Shown here: piece after piece, positions 43,904 to 52,646 of the stretch
Numbering within the stretch: the first letter of the stretch is position 1
Layout of the letters: each line of letters begins with the position of its first letter
Assembly (NCBI GenBank): GCA_947497945.1
Contig: CANMIP010000031.1
Coordinates: 1-64,000, forward strand
DNA: 64,000 bases
Origin: an uncultured Tropicimonas sp.
GTDB lineage: Bacteria > Pseudomonadota > Alphaproteobacteria > Rhodobacterales > Rhodobacteraceae
Direction of reading: 5' to 3'
Translations under genes and position numbers: made by a program
Notes under the pieces: model-generated
What the model saw: only the letters and a program-made list of their open reading frames with translations
Databases searched by the model: none
What the model was told of the DNA's origin: nothing

Positions 43904-43992
43904 TGGCGCCCCCGGCGCGGGGAGGGCTACCAATCCCCTTCGAATCCCTTATTGTGGGGGAGGCGTAATTCAGCAAAAGGAAGCCAAGGCCC

Positions 43993-44499
43993 ATGTCGTC
44001 GGACAGCATCGACTATGGAAAGCTCATGCACAGGGCCATGCGCAGCCTGATCCAGGATGTGCTTGGCGAAGTTGCCGAAAACGGCCTGCCCGGCCAGCAC
44101 CATTTCTTCATCACCTTCGACACGACCCATGAAGACGTGGAGCTCGCGAGCTGGCTGCGGGACCGTTACCCGGAGGAAATGACCGTCGTCATCCAGCATT
44201 GGTTCGACAAGCTGGAAGTGACCGATGCGGGCTTCTCGGTGACGCTGAATTTCGGTGAGAGCCCCGAGCCGCTCTATATCCCATATGACGCCATCTTCAC
44301 CTTCGTGGATCCGTCCGTCGAGTTCGGCCTGCGGTTCGAAAGCGGTCAGGACGAGGTGGAAGAGGAGTATCTCTCCGAGGTCGAGCCCCTCTCGGAAGAC
44401 GAGGAAGACGAGGAGGCCCCGCTGGCCGAGGATGTCGAACCTGAAGAGGAAGAGCCGCGCGACGCCGAGATCGTCAGCCTCGATTCGTTCCGAAAGTAA
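43993..44499 (+). CDS. sspB: ClpXP protease adaptor SspB (alphaproteobacterial type)
   Basis: A 168-residue adaptor. The N-terminal SspB fold (residues about 10-120) has HHFFITFDTTHEDVELASWL and VTLNFGESPEPLYIPYDAI. An acidic flexible linker follows (DEEDEEAPLAEDVEPEEEEP), then a C-terminal EIVSLDSFRK that matches the ClpX-binding tail. In this group SspB delivers ssrA-tagged and other substrates to ClpXP. AAAGGAAG precedes the start. It appears monocistronic, with a strong terminator after it. Confidence 0.92.
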   Translation: MSSDSIDYGKLMHRAMRSLIQDVLGEVAENGLPGQHHFFITFDTTHEDVELASWLRDRYPEEMTVVIQHWFDKLEVTDAGFSVTLNFGESPEPLYIPYDAIFTFVDPSVEFGLRFESGQDEVEEEYLSEVEPLSEDEEDEEAPLAEDVEPEEEEPRDAEIVSLDSFRK

Positions 44500-44541
44500 C
44501 GCATGGCCGGCCGCCGCAAGGGGCCGCTGCCGCGTTTTCTG

Positions 44542-44571
44542 CGCCCCGGACAAGCCTGCCCGGGGCGTTTT
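44542..44571 (+). terminator. Rho-independent terminator after sspB
   Basis: An 8-bp stem CGCCCCGG/CCGGGGCG (44542-44549 and 44560-44567) is followed by TTTT, 42 bases past the sspB stop. The opposite-facing esterase gene ends just beyond. Confidence 0.8.
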
Positions 44572-44580
44572 CCTGTCCGT

Positions 44581-45255
44581 TCAGCCGGCGTCTTCGAGCC
44601 CGAGCTTTGCGCGCAGGAAGCCGACGGCCTGGCCGAGCCCCTCCGGGGCGATGCCGTGGCCGGTTCCCTTCATCACGAAGGCATAGGTCTCGAACTCCGC
44701 CGCCACCAGCGCATCGGCGGCTTCCTTGAGCGAGGCGAAGGGGACGACATCGTCCTGGTCGCCATGCAACAGCAAGATCGGCATCTTCACCCGCGCCTCC
44801 TCGGCCAGTGTCTCAGGCGCCATCAAGCGCCCCGAGAACCCGACAAGCGCCGCGATGGCCGCGTCCCGGCGCGGCGCGGCATGCAGCGACATCATCGTGC
44901 CCTGCGAGAAGCCGACCAGCGCCAGGCGGTCCGCGCCAAGCCCTTCTTCTTCAAGGATGCGATCGAGAAAGGCGTTCAGGTCGTCGAGCGAGGCCGCCAT
45001 GGACGCCCTGGCATCCTCCTCCTTCGACCCGTCGAGCCAGGGGATCGGAAACCACTGATATCCCATGGGGTTGCCCACGCAGCGCTCTGGCGCGTCGGGC
45101 GAATAGAAGGTCGTGTCCGGCAGATGAGGCGCCAGCGGATCGGCCAGCCCCAGAAGGTCGGCCCCGTCGGCGCCGTAGCCATGCACGAAGACCACGACCT
45201 GTTTCGCGCTGCCCTTCGGCGCGCCCCTGCGTTCGGATTTCAGTTCCCTGACCAT
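44581..45255 (-). CDS. Alpha/beta hydrolase (carboxylesterase/phospholipase family)
   Basis: A 224-residue soluble esterase. The oxyanion region VVVFVHGYGADGADLL leads, the nucleophile elbow is GFSQGTMM, the Asp lies in LLLHGDQDDVVPF and the His in KGTGHGIAPEGL, so the full Ser-Asp-His triad is present in family order. WFPIPWLDG marks the acyl-protein-thioesterase-like carboxylesterases. GGAGCGG precedes the ATG at 45255; the longer frame is not needed. The substrate is unknown, probably short acyl esters. Confidence 0.85.
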   Translation of the reverse strand: MVRELKSERRGAPKGSAKQVVVFVHGYGADGADLLGLADPLAPHLPDTTFYSPDAPERCVGNPMGYQWFPIPWLDGSKEEDARASMAASLDDLNAFLDRILEEEGLGADRLALVGFSQGTMMSLHAAPRRDAAIAALVGFSGRLMAPETLAEEARVKMPILLLHGDQDDVVPFASLKEAADALVAAEFETYAFVMKGTGHGIAPEGLGQAVGFLRAKLGLEDAG

Positions 45256-45356
45256 GCGTCCGCTCCAATTCCGTTCCTTTGCGGACTGGGTGACAGGCGC
45301 GGCGCGCAGGGTCCAGTGGAAAAAGCCCCCTGGAAGAGCTCCGGGGAGTGTTTCCG

Positions 45357-45494
45357 TCAGAGCAGCGTGAAGAGCATGACAGCGCCCAGACTGGCCAGCA
45401 GAACGGCCAGGCCAAGCCCTACCAGCGTTTCGAGATCGCCTGTGTCGCGATGTCCCTGGTCCGAATTGCGATCGACTGTCTTTGAATGCTCCAT
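45357..45494 (-). CDS. 45-residue single-helix membrane protein
   Basis: A short ORF with a strong GGAGAAAGAG ribosome binding site directly before its ATG. It starts with a charged segment (MEHSKTVDRNSDQGHRDTGD) and ends with one hydrophobic helix (LVGLGLAVLLASLGAVMLFT). The organisation, charged N-terminus then helix, fits a small inner-membrane protein. It lies 101 bp upstream of the esterase gene on the same strand. The function is unknown. Confidence 0.55.
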   Translation of the reverse strand: MEHSKTVDRNSDQGHRDTGDLETLVGLGLAVLLASLGAVMLFTLL

Positions 45495-45637
45495 CTCTTT
45501 CTCCGGCAAATCGCGCCCATCCGGCACCATAGCCCTGGGCGCATACCGGATATACGCATTCAGCCACGCGATTTCGCGTCACGCAGCCCCGTGATGCCGG
45601 CCTGTCAAAGCGGTCCGATCAGCCCGCCCGGAGGCAC

Positions 45638-47455
45638 TCAGGCGGCATCCGCGCCGGAATCGGCCGCCCGCTGCACTGCCCACATCCCGGCATAGCGCCC
45701 GTGCAGCTCCAGCAGGTCCGCATGGCTGCCCCGCTCGACCACGCGCCCCTCTTCGAGCACCACGATCTGGTCCGCCTCGACCACGGTCGACAGCCTGTGC
45801 GCGATCATGATCACCGTCCGGCCGCGTCCCATCCGACCCAGCGAGGCCTGGATCTCCTGTTCGGTGCGGGTGTCGAGCGCCGAGGTCGCCTCGTCGAGCA
45901 GCAGGATCGGCGGATCCTTCAGGATGGTCCGGGCGATGCCAACGCGCTGTTTCTCGCCGCCCGAGAGCTTCAGCCCGCGCTCGCCGACCAGCGTCTCGTA
46001 GCCCCGCGGCAGGGTCTCGATGAAGTCATGGATCTCGGCGGACCGCGCCGCCGCCTCGACCTCTTCGCGGCTGGCATCCGGGCGCCCATAGGCGATGTTG
46101 TAATAGATCGTGTCGTTGAAGAGCACCGTGTCCTGCGGCACCACGCCGATGGCCGAATGCAGCGAGCTCTGGGTGACCGCGCGGACATCCTGATCGTCGA
46201 TCCGCAAGGCGCCGCCATCGACGTCGTAGAACCGGAAGAGCAACCGCCCGATGGTGGATTTCCCGGACCCGGTCGGGCCGACAATGGCCAGGCTCTGCCC
46301 GGCCGGCACATCGAGCGAGAGTCCGCGCAGGATCGGCCTCTCCGGCTCATAGGCGAAATGCACATCCTCGAACCTCACGGCGCCCCCGGTGACGCGAAGC
46401 GGTTCGGCATCAGCCGCATCGGTCACTTCGGCAGGCTGGTCGAGCAGGTCGAACATCTCGCCCATGTCGACAAGGCTCTGGCGGATCTCGCGATAGACCG
46501 TGCCGAGAAAGTTCAGCGGCATGATGATCTGAAGCATGTAGGCGTTGACCATGACGAAATCGCCGACGGTGAAATCGCCCGAGGTCACGCCCATCGCGGC
46601 CATGACCATGACCCCGACCAGCCCGGCATTGATGATCACCCCCTGGCCGAAATTGATCAGCGCCAGCGAATAGGCGGTCTTGAGAGCGGCGGACTCATAC
46701 CCCTCCATCGCCTGGTCGTAGCGGGCGGCTTCGCGGCCATCGGCGGCGAAGTATTTCACCGTCTCGAAATTCAGCAGCGAGTCGATGGCGCGCTGGTTGG
46801 CCTCGTTATCCTGCTCGTTCATCTCGCGGCGGATGCGCACGCGCCATTCGGTGATGGCGAAGGTGAACCAGACATAGAGCGCGATGGTGACGACCAGAAC
46901 GCCAAGGAATCGCCAGTCGAAAAGTGTCGCCAGGACGACGCAGACCAGGATCAGTTCCAGCCCCAGCGGGCCGATGGAGAAGAGCAGGAAGCGCAGCAGG
47001 AAAGAGACGCCCTTGACGCCGCGCTCCATGATCCGCGAAAGCGCGCCGGTCTTGCGGCTTATGTGATAGCGCAGCGAGAGGGCATGGATGTGCCGGAAGG
47101 TGCGCAGGGCGAGCTGGCGCAGCGCGCCCTGGCTCACACGGGCGAAGATCACGTCGCGCAATTGCTGGAAAGCGACCGAGAAGAGCCGCGCGCCGCCATA
47201 GGCGACGGTCAGCCCGATGGCCCCCAGCCCAAGCACCGTCGCCGCGTCTGGCGCATCGCCGGCGAGCGCATCGACCGCCTGTTTGTAGAAAAGCGGCGTG
47301 GCCACGGCGACAAGCTTGGCCACCACCAGCACGACCAACGCCGCCACGACCCGGATTTTCACCTCCCGATCGCCCGGCGGCCAGAGATAGGGCATCACGT
47401 CCCTGAGCACCCGCCTGCCCCGCCGGCGTTCCTGCTGCGCGATCGTCTCGGTCAT
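45638..47455 (-). CDS. Atm1/ABCB7-type ABC exporter (half transporter)
   Basis: A 605-residue fused transporter. The membrane domain (residues about 20-320) includes VRVVAALVVLVVAKLVAVATPLF-like helices and FVMVNAYMLQIIMPLNFLGT. The ATPase domain has Walker A GPTGSGKST, a signature KLSGGEKQRVGIARTIL and Walker B LLLDEATSALD. YHISRKTGALSRIMERGVKG in the first cytoplasmic loop is typical of Atm1-type exporters, which move glutathione-based or metal-linked compounds out of the cytosol. The start at 47455 has GAGGAC upstream. It is divergent from a TRAP binding-protein gene. Confidence 0.9.
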   Translation of the reverse strand: MTETIAQQERRRGRRVLRDVMPYLWPPGDREVKIRVVAALVVLVVAKLVAVATPLFYKQAVDALAGDAPDAATVLGLGAIGLTVAYGGARLFSVAFQQLRDVIFARVSQGALRQLALRTFRHIHALSLRYHISRKTGALSRIMERGVKGVSFLLRFLLFSIGPLGLELILVCVVLATLFDWRFLGVLVVTIALYVWFTFAITEWRVRIRREMNEQDNEANQRAIDSLLNFETVKYFAADGREAARYDQAMEGYESAALKTAYSLALINFGQGVIINAGLVGVMVMAAMGVTSGDFTVGDFVMVNAYMLQIIMPLNFLGTVYREIRQSLVDMGEMFDLLDQPAEVTDAADAEPLRVTGGAVRFEDVHFAYEPERPILRGLSLDVPAGQSLAIVGPTGSGKSTIGRLLFRFYDVDGGALRIDDQDVRAVTQSSLHSAIGVVPQDTVLFNDTIYYNIAYGRPDASREEVEAAARSAEIHDFIETLPRGYETLVGERGLKLSGGEKQRVGIARTILKDPPILLLDEATSALDTRTEQEIQASLGRMGRGRTVIMIAHRLSTVVEADQIVVLEEGRVVERGSHADLLELHGRYAGMWAVQRAADSGADAA

Positions 47456-47768
47456 TTCGGTTGTCCTCGAGAAAACAGGGGCGCAGACTATGTGCTTGCG
47501 CGGGCAAAGGCCAGAGAGAGCGGCCGCGCTCCCCTGCCGCAAGAGACGGATCGATCCGGATGCGCGCCCGCCCCGTCGGCCCTGCCTGTGGGCCGGGCCG
47601 AAAGATCTCGCGCATGGGCTCCGAGGAAATCTCCGCCTGCCGCGCGAAACGCGTCGACACTGGAGGAAAGGACGCGGCCACGGGAGGCGGTTTTTCCTGT
47701 TCCGCCGGTCCCGTTCTGCTTTAAGCTCTTCATGGAACGCGCAATTTCAAGCAAAGGATGCCAGCCGG
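47456..47768. other. Divergent intergenic region
   Basis: About 313 bases between the Atm1-type exporter and a TRAP binding protein, which point away from each other. It should hold both promoters. Frames in it lack recognisable domains. No clear operator was found. Confidence 0.5.
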
Positions 47769-48800
47769 ATGACGTTGAAGGTCTTCTCAGCTTGTGCGTT
47801 GCTTGTCACGACCGTGGCCCATGCCGAAGACTATCTCGACATCGTCTCCAGCTATCATCACGACCTGCCCATTTACGGCACGCAAAGCACGCATTTCGTT
47901 GACGCTTTCAACGCGATTTCGACGAATGTCCAGTTTCGCCGGCATGACCCGGGCAAGCTGGTTCCGGCCTCGCAGGCGCTGGAAGCGGTTGCCTCGGGAC
48001 AGGTCGACGCGGCGTTCTCGGTTGCCGGCTATTGGTGGGACCGTCTGCCCGCGGCGATCCTGTTCTCCTCCTTTCCCTTCGATTTCGATCCAGGTGGACG
48101 CCTGGCCTGGCTGCTGGAGGGAAACGGGGGCGCGCTGTACCAGGAGATGTATTCCAGGGCCGGATATGATGTGAAGGTCCTGCCCTGCGGGTTGAACCCG
48201 GGCGAGACGTCCGGCTGGTTCCGCTCGGAGATCACCTCGGTCGAGGATCTCGACGGGTTGAAGATGCGGATCTTCGGCCTTGGCGGGGAGGTCATGGAGA
48301 AGCTGGGGGTCGAGACGCGCAAACTCCTGGCAGACGAGCTGTCCTACGCGATCAAGACTGGCGAGCTTGACGGTGCGGAATTCGGGACCATGGCGGCGGA
48401 TGTCTTTCTCGGTCTGCACGAGAACGCGAATTACGTCTACTTCCCCTCCTGGCACCAGCGCTCCGGGACGACGGAGCTGCTTGTGAACGGAGCGACCTGG
48501 GAGCGGTTGCCGGACATGGCGCGGCACGCGATGGAGATCACCTGCCTGTCCAACATCACCCTGAACATGGCCGATGCGGAAATGGCGAATGCGCGGGCCT
48601 ACAGGCAGGTTAGGGCGGCCGGACAGGTCGAGTTCCGGACATGGTCGCCCGAGATCCTGGCCGCTTTCGAGGCGGCCTGGAACGAAGTTGTGGCGGAGAA
48701 GGTCGCGCTTGACCCGTTCTTCGCCAGGGTTTGGAAGGATATCGAGGCCTTCCGGAGTGAAAGGGAAGGCTGGCTTGCGGTCTCAAAGTCGCAACACTAA
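47769..48800 (+). CDS. TRAP-type (DctP) solute-binding protein without a linked permease
   Basis: A 343-residue exported protein. The signal peptide (FSACALLVTTVAHA) is followed by YLDIVSSYHHDLPIYGTQST. The DctP pattern includes GLNPGETSGWFRSEITSVED, LDGLKMRIFGLGGEVMEKLG and DGAEFGTMAADVFLGLHENA. Unlike the TRAP system at 36.9-39.8 kb, no DctQ/M genes are near. Its 3' end overlaps the likely start of a hybrid sensor kinase gene, which suggests a sensing rather than transport role. The ligand is unknown. Confidence 0.8.
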   Translation: MTLKVFSACALLVTTVAHAEDYLDIVSSYHHDLPIYGTQSTHFVDAFNAISTNVQFRRHDPGKLVPASQALEAVASGQVDAAFSVAGYWWDRLPAAILFSSFPFDFDPGGRLAWLLEGNGGALYQEMYSRAGYDVKVLPCGLNPGETSGWFRSEITSVEDLDGLKMRIFGLGGEVMEKLGVETRKLLADELSYAIKTGELDGAEFGTMAADVFLGLHENANYVYFPSWHQRSGTTELLVNGATWERLPDMARHAMEITCLSNITLNMADAEMANARAYRQVRAAGQVEFRTWSPEILAAFEAAWNEVVAEKVALDPFFARVWKDIEAFRSEREGWLAVSKSQH

Positions 48801-51282
48801 CTTGCTGGACGCGAGCCTGCGCCCCGGCTCGCCCTTGCGCCACTGGCCGACCTTGCTGGTCGGCATCGTGGTTGCCATTTTCGCGATCACCTTCGACATT
48901 CAGAACCAGCGGCTGCGCTATGAGCAGCGTCGCGATCTCGTGGCCTTCGAGCTCGAGGCCGTCCGCTCGGGGGTCGACTGGCAGTTGCAGGAGGCAACCG
49001 AGATCGGGCGCCGCATCGCGGCCCGAATGGAACGGCATGCCGATCTCGGCAGCGCTCGCTTTCGCGATATCGCCCAGCCATTCTTCCCGGTTCCGCCCGA
49101 AGCCTTCGCTGTCTCCTGGGCGCCGGGTCTCGTCGTCACGGCCAGCATTCGCCCGGAAGCCTGGGACCGGATGCTCGGACGGTTCCTGCGAGACTCGTCG
49201 ATCTATGGGCAACGGCTCGAAAGCCAGTTGCTCGCCGATGAGGTCCTGTCCGAGGGGCCGCGCGTCGGGGCACAGGGACGGGTGATGCTCCAGGTGCATT
49301 TCCCGGTCCGGGAGACCATCCATGGCGAGGAGATCCTTCGCGGCGTTGTCACGGTCGCGATCTCGCTCGGCGATGTGCTCGAAGAGATCGGCGTCTATGG
49401 CGGCAACTCCCGGATCGATGTCTCGATCATCACCAGCGGCCGATCGGGGGGGCCGGAAAAGGTCGTCCTCGGCGAGCAGGATGTTCTCGCCAGGAGCCCG
49501 GTCTTTGCCAAGACGATCACGCCCGGCGATGGCGGCTTCACCCTGCTCGGCCTTCCGCAGGACGGCTGGGAGGCGAGCGGTTCCCGCTCCGGCCTGCAGA
49601 CCCTGACGGTCTTTGCGGCCTGGCTGCTGATCACCTCGCTGACCTATTTCGCGAATACCGCCGCGTTTCACCGCCGCCAGGCAGCGGTCGCGCGCGACAC
49701 CGCCGAAAGCCGCCTGAGCGGCGTGCTCGCGAACCTGCCCGGAGCGGCTTTCACCTACACGATGCCGCCGGGCCATGTGAACTTGGGGCCCGAGGACAGC
49801 GTGCTGTTCTTCAACAAGGAGGCTTGCCACGAGATCTGGGGAGTCGACCCGGTGCGCGCCGAACGCGATGTCATGGCGCTGTGGGCGACGCGGGACGATC
49901 CGGACCCGGTGGGCGACCTGGAGCGCGCCTTCGCGCAATCGGCGGTCGACCTGCAGCCCTGGCATGCGATCTGGCCGATCCGGACGCCGCAGGGAGAGCA
50001 GAAATGGCTGGACGGCCGGGGCCATCCGACCCGGCTGCCGGATGGATCGACCCTCTGGTTCAGCCTTGTCGTCGATGCGACCAGGGAGGTCGAGCGCGAG
50101 CAACAGCTCGAGCATGAGCGCGAACTCAGCCTGCGCTCCCAGAAACAGCAGAGCATCGGCCAGCTGACCGGCGGCGTCGCGCATGATTTCAACAATCTTC
50201 TCGCCGTCATCATGGGCAATCTCGAATTGCTGCGCGACGAGGAGACCGATCCCGAGAAGATCGCGATGATCGATTCCGGCATCGGCGCGGCCGGGCGCGG
50301 CGCAGATCTGACCCGCAGCATGCTTGCCTTTGCCCGTAAGGCGAAGTTGGAGCCGCAACCGATCGAGTTGAACAGCCTGGTGCGGGACACCTGCAACTGG
50401 GCTGGACGGACCCTGCCCGAACGTATCGTGATCGAGACCTCGCTTCTGGCCGGCCTCTGGGGCATCGAGGCGGACCCGGCCTCAACGGAAGCCGCCCTGC
50501 TGAACCTGATCGTGAATGCCCGCGATGCGATGTCCGGCTCCGGCAAACTCACGATCGAGACCTCCAATGTCCGGATCGATGAGGCCTATATCGACCTGCG
50601 CAACACGGAGGTGCGGCCGGGCCGCTACGTGATGCTGGCGGTCTCCGATACCGGCCATGGCATCCCCGCCGACAAGCTGACCGAGATCTTCGAGCCGTTC
50701 TACACCACCAAGGCGCCCGGGGCGGGATCCGGCCTTGGTCTGTCAATGACCCAGGGGTTCATGGAACAATCCGGCGGCACCGTGCAGGTCTATTCCGAAC
50801 CCGGCAAGGGAACGACCTTCAAGCTCTACTTCCCCGCCTGCAAGGGCGCTGACACACGGGTCGCGGCAGAGACCGCCAACGCGGCCAGGCCGGAGGGACA
50901 ACCGCGGATCCTGGTTGTAGAGGATGAGGAAGAGGTCCGGGTTGTGCTCTCCCGGACGCTGGAACGGAGCGGTTATCACGTCACCACCGCCCGAACCGGC
51001 GACGAGGCCTTCGCCCTGTACCAGAACGCCCCCGATTTCGACCTGCTACTGACCGACATCGTGATGCCGGGCGAGTTGCAGGGAACACATCTGAGCCGAA
51101 AGATACGCGCCTTGACGCCGGAGCTGCCGATTGTGTTCATGTCCGGCTATGCGAGCGAAGCCACGGTCCATGGCAACGGGTTGCAACCGTCCGATGTGCG
51201 GCTGATGAAGCCGGTGCAGCGCTCCGAATTGCTGGGCGCGATCTCACGGTCGTTGCCGAAGAAGTCCTCCACCTCCGCCTGA
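48775..51282 (+). CDS. Membrane hybrid sensor histidine kinase/response regulator
   Basis: A protein of about 835 residues. Helix 1 (LLVGIVVAIFAITFDI) is followed by a periplasmic CHASE-like domain (residues about 45-285) with RFRDIAQPFF and VSWAPGLVV. Helix 2 (LTVFAAWLLITSLTYFANT) precedes a PAS-like segment, then the H-box VAHDFNNLLAVIMGNLELL with His470. HATPase motifs are NLIVNARDAM, DTGHGIP and SGLGLSM. A receiver domain has Asp761 (LLLTDIVMPG). The TTG at 48775, with GGGAAGG upstream, overlaps the binding-protein gene by 26 bp. The two genes are probably translated together. Confidence 0.85.
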   Translation: MRSQSRNTNLLDASLRPGSPLRHWPTLLVGIVVAIFAITFDIQNQRLRYEQRRDLVAFELEAVRSGVDWQLQEATEIGRRIAARMERHADLGSARFRDIAQPFFPVPPEAFAVSWAPGLVVTASIRPEAWDRMLGRFLRDSSIYGQRLESQLLADEVLSEGPRVGAQGRVMLQVHFPVRETIHGEEILRGVVTVAISLGDVLEEIGVYGGNSRIDVSIITSGRSGGPEKVVLGEQDVLARSPVFAKTITPGDGGFTLLGLPQDGWEASGSRSGLQTLTVFAAWLLITSLTYFANTAAFHRRQAAVARDTAESRLSGVLANLPGAAFTYTMPPGHVNLGPEDSVLFFNKEACHEIWGVDPVRAERDVMALWATRDDPDPVGDLERAFAQSAVDLQPWHAIWPIRTPQGEQKWLDGRGHPTRLPDGSTLWFSLVVDATREVEREQQLEHERELSLRSQKQQSIGQLTGGVAHDFNNLLAVIMGNLELLRDEETDPEKIAMIDSGIGAAGRGADLTRSMLAFARKAKLEPQPIELNSLVRDTCNWAGRTLPERIVIETSLLAGLWGIEADPASTEAALLNLIVNARDAMSGSGKLTIETSNVRIDEAYIDLRNTEVRPGRYVMLAVSDTGHGIPADKLTEIFEPFYTTKAPGAGSGLGLSMTQGFMEQSGGTVQVYSEPGKGTTFKLYFPACKGADTRVAAETANAARPEGQPRILVVEDEEEVRVVLSRTLERSGYHVTTARTGDEAFALYQNAPDFDLLLTDIVMPGELQGTHLSRKIRALTPELPIVFMSGYASEATVHGNGLQPSDVRLMKPVQRSELLGAISRSLPKKSSTSA

Positions 51283-51334
51283 CTGCCCCGCCGGCACGTC
51301 CTCCCCTCGCCCCTTCGGGCGGCGGCGGGCGGGC

Positions 51335-52369
51335 CTAGTTCGGAAGCCGCACGCGGTTGGGCTGCGAGGCCAGGATCTTGCGGACAAGGTCCCGGTGCTC
51401 TTCGTTGAAATCGGCCATGTAGTCTTCGTAGACCGAGCGTGTCGCGGCCACGAATTCGGACGAGTCGCTGACATGCGAGATCTCGATTCCGGCCGCGGCC
51501 ATTGCCTCCAGCGCCTCGCTCTCCAGCGCCATCCCATCCGTATTCATCACCTCGGCCCAGACCGTGGCGGCTGCGTCGATGGCGGCCTGCTGCTCCGGCG
51601 ACATGCGGCCATAGGTGGCCAGGCTCATGACAAGGGCGCCGCTGTTGGAGACAACCGGCAGGTCCGACACGTAGCGCTGAACCTCGTGGAACCTGTTCGA
51701 AAAGAGCGCCGAGGCACCGTTCTCGTTGCCATCCACCACGCCGTTCTGGAGCGCGGAATAGACCTCCTCGAAGGGAAGCGGCACCGGGGTCGCGCCAAGC
51801 GCCCGGTAGACATCGCGATGCAGCGGCACTTCCATCGTGCGCATGATCAGCCCCTTGAAATCCTCGACACTGGTGATCGGCCGCTCGTCATTCATCGGCA
51901 GCCGGAACATTGGTCCCGCAATGGCCAGCACCCTGATGCCGGAAGCATCGCCCTCGACCCGCGCCAGCGCCAGGATCTCCGCCCCGAGCTCTCCGGTTGT
52001 TACCTCGATGAAATGCTCCGGGCTGGCAAAGACGAAAGGCAGGTTCAGCGCGTTGATCGCCTGTATCCGGTTGCCGACAACCCCGACCGACAGCGCCTGG
52101 AGATCGATCCGGCCTTCCTGCACCGCCTTGAGAATGTCGCGTTCGCCGCCGAGCTGGCTGCGGGGATAGACCTGAACACGGACCTCGCCTTCCGTCGCCT
52201 CGGCGAGGTTCGCCGCAAAGGCAAGACCGGCGGTGTGATAAGGATAGGTCGTCGTGTTCGCGTGGCCATAACGCAGATCGATAGTTTCAGCCACGGCCGG
52301 TTTCGCCGCACTTGAGACCAGGGCCGCAATTCCAGCGGCTGCCAGAATCATCCCGGATCGACTGTACAC
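51335..52369 (-). CDS. TRAP-type (DctP) solute-binding protein without a linked permease
   Basis: A 344-residue exported protein. The signal peptide ends at VAETIDLRYG. The DctP pattern is strong: EVRVQVYPRSQLGGERDILK, GLIMRTMEVPLHRDVYRALG, FEEVYSALQNGVVDGNENGA. It is convergent with the hybrid kinase gene and forms a second binding protein beside that kinase, with no DctQ/M genes in view. Its mature sequence is quite different from the first, so the two would bind different ligands. It could also serve a permease elsewhere in the genome. Confidence 0.85.
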   Translation of the reverse strand: MYSRSGMILAAAGIAALVSSAAKPAVAETIDLRYGHANTTTYPYHTAGLAFAANLAEATEGEVRVQVYPRSQLGGERDILKAVQEGRIDLQALSVGVVGNRIQAINALNLPFVFASPEHFIEVTTGELGAEILALARVEGDASGIRVLAIAGPMFRLPMNDERPITSVEDFKGLIMRTMEVPLHRDVYRALGATPVPLPFEEVYSALQNGVVDGNENGASALFSNRFHEVQRYVSDLPVVSNSGALVMSLATYGRMSPEQQAAIDAAATVWAEVMNTDGMALESEALEAMAAAGIEISHVSDSSEFVAATRSVYEDYMADFNEEHRDLVRKILASQPNRVRLPN

Positions 52370-52646
52370 ACGCTATCCCCCTTTATCCGAAGGCGATGGC
52401 CCTGTTCGAGTGGTTCGCGGCCATGTCCCGTATCCCGCGGCGCCTGGCGACCGACGCCCTTCCGGTGGCAGGAAAGCTCGCGCTATCCGGACCCAAGGTC
52501 AAGTGCAAGCGAATGCCTCCGCGAAAAAGTCTTTCGCACCCCCCGGGCTGGCCGCATTGCGCCGGATCGCGGCCGCGCGCCCCCTTGCCCAGAGTCACGC
52601 GCGCTGTTAGGGCTGCCGAACCCGAGAAAAACAATCAGCGATAGCC

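Noticed and set aside
51290-51334. GC-rich short inverted repeat between the hybrid kinase and the second binding protein
   Set aside because: The CGCCC/GGGCG pairing is too short and lacks a T-tract; not called a terminator.
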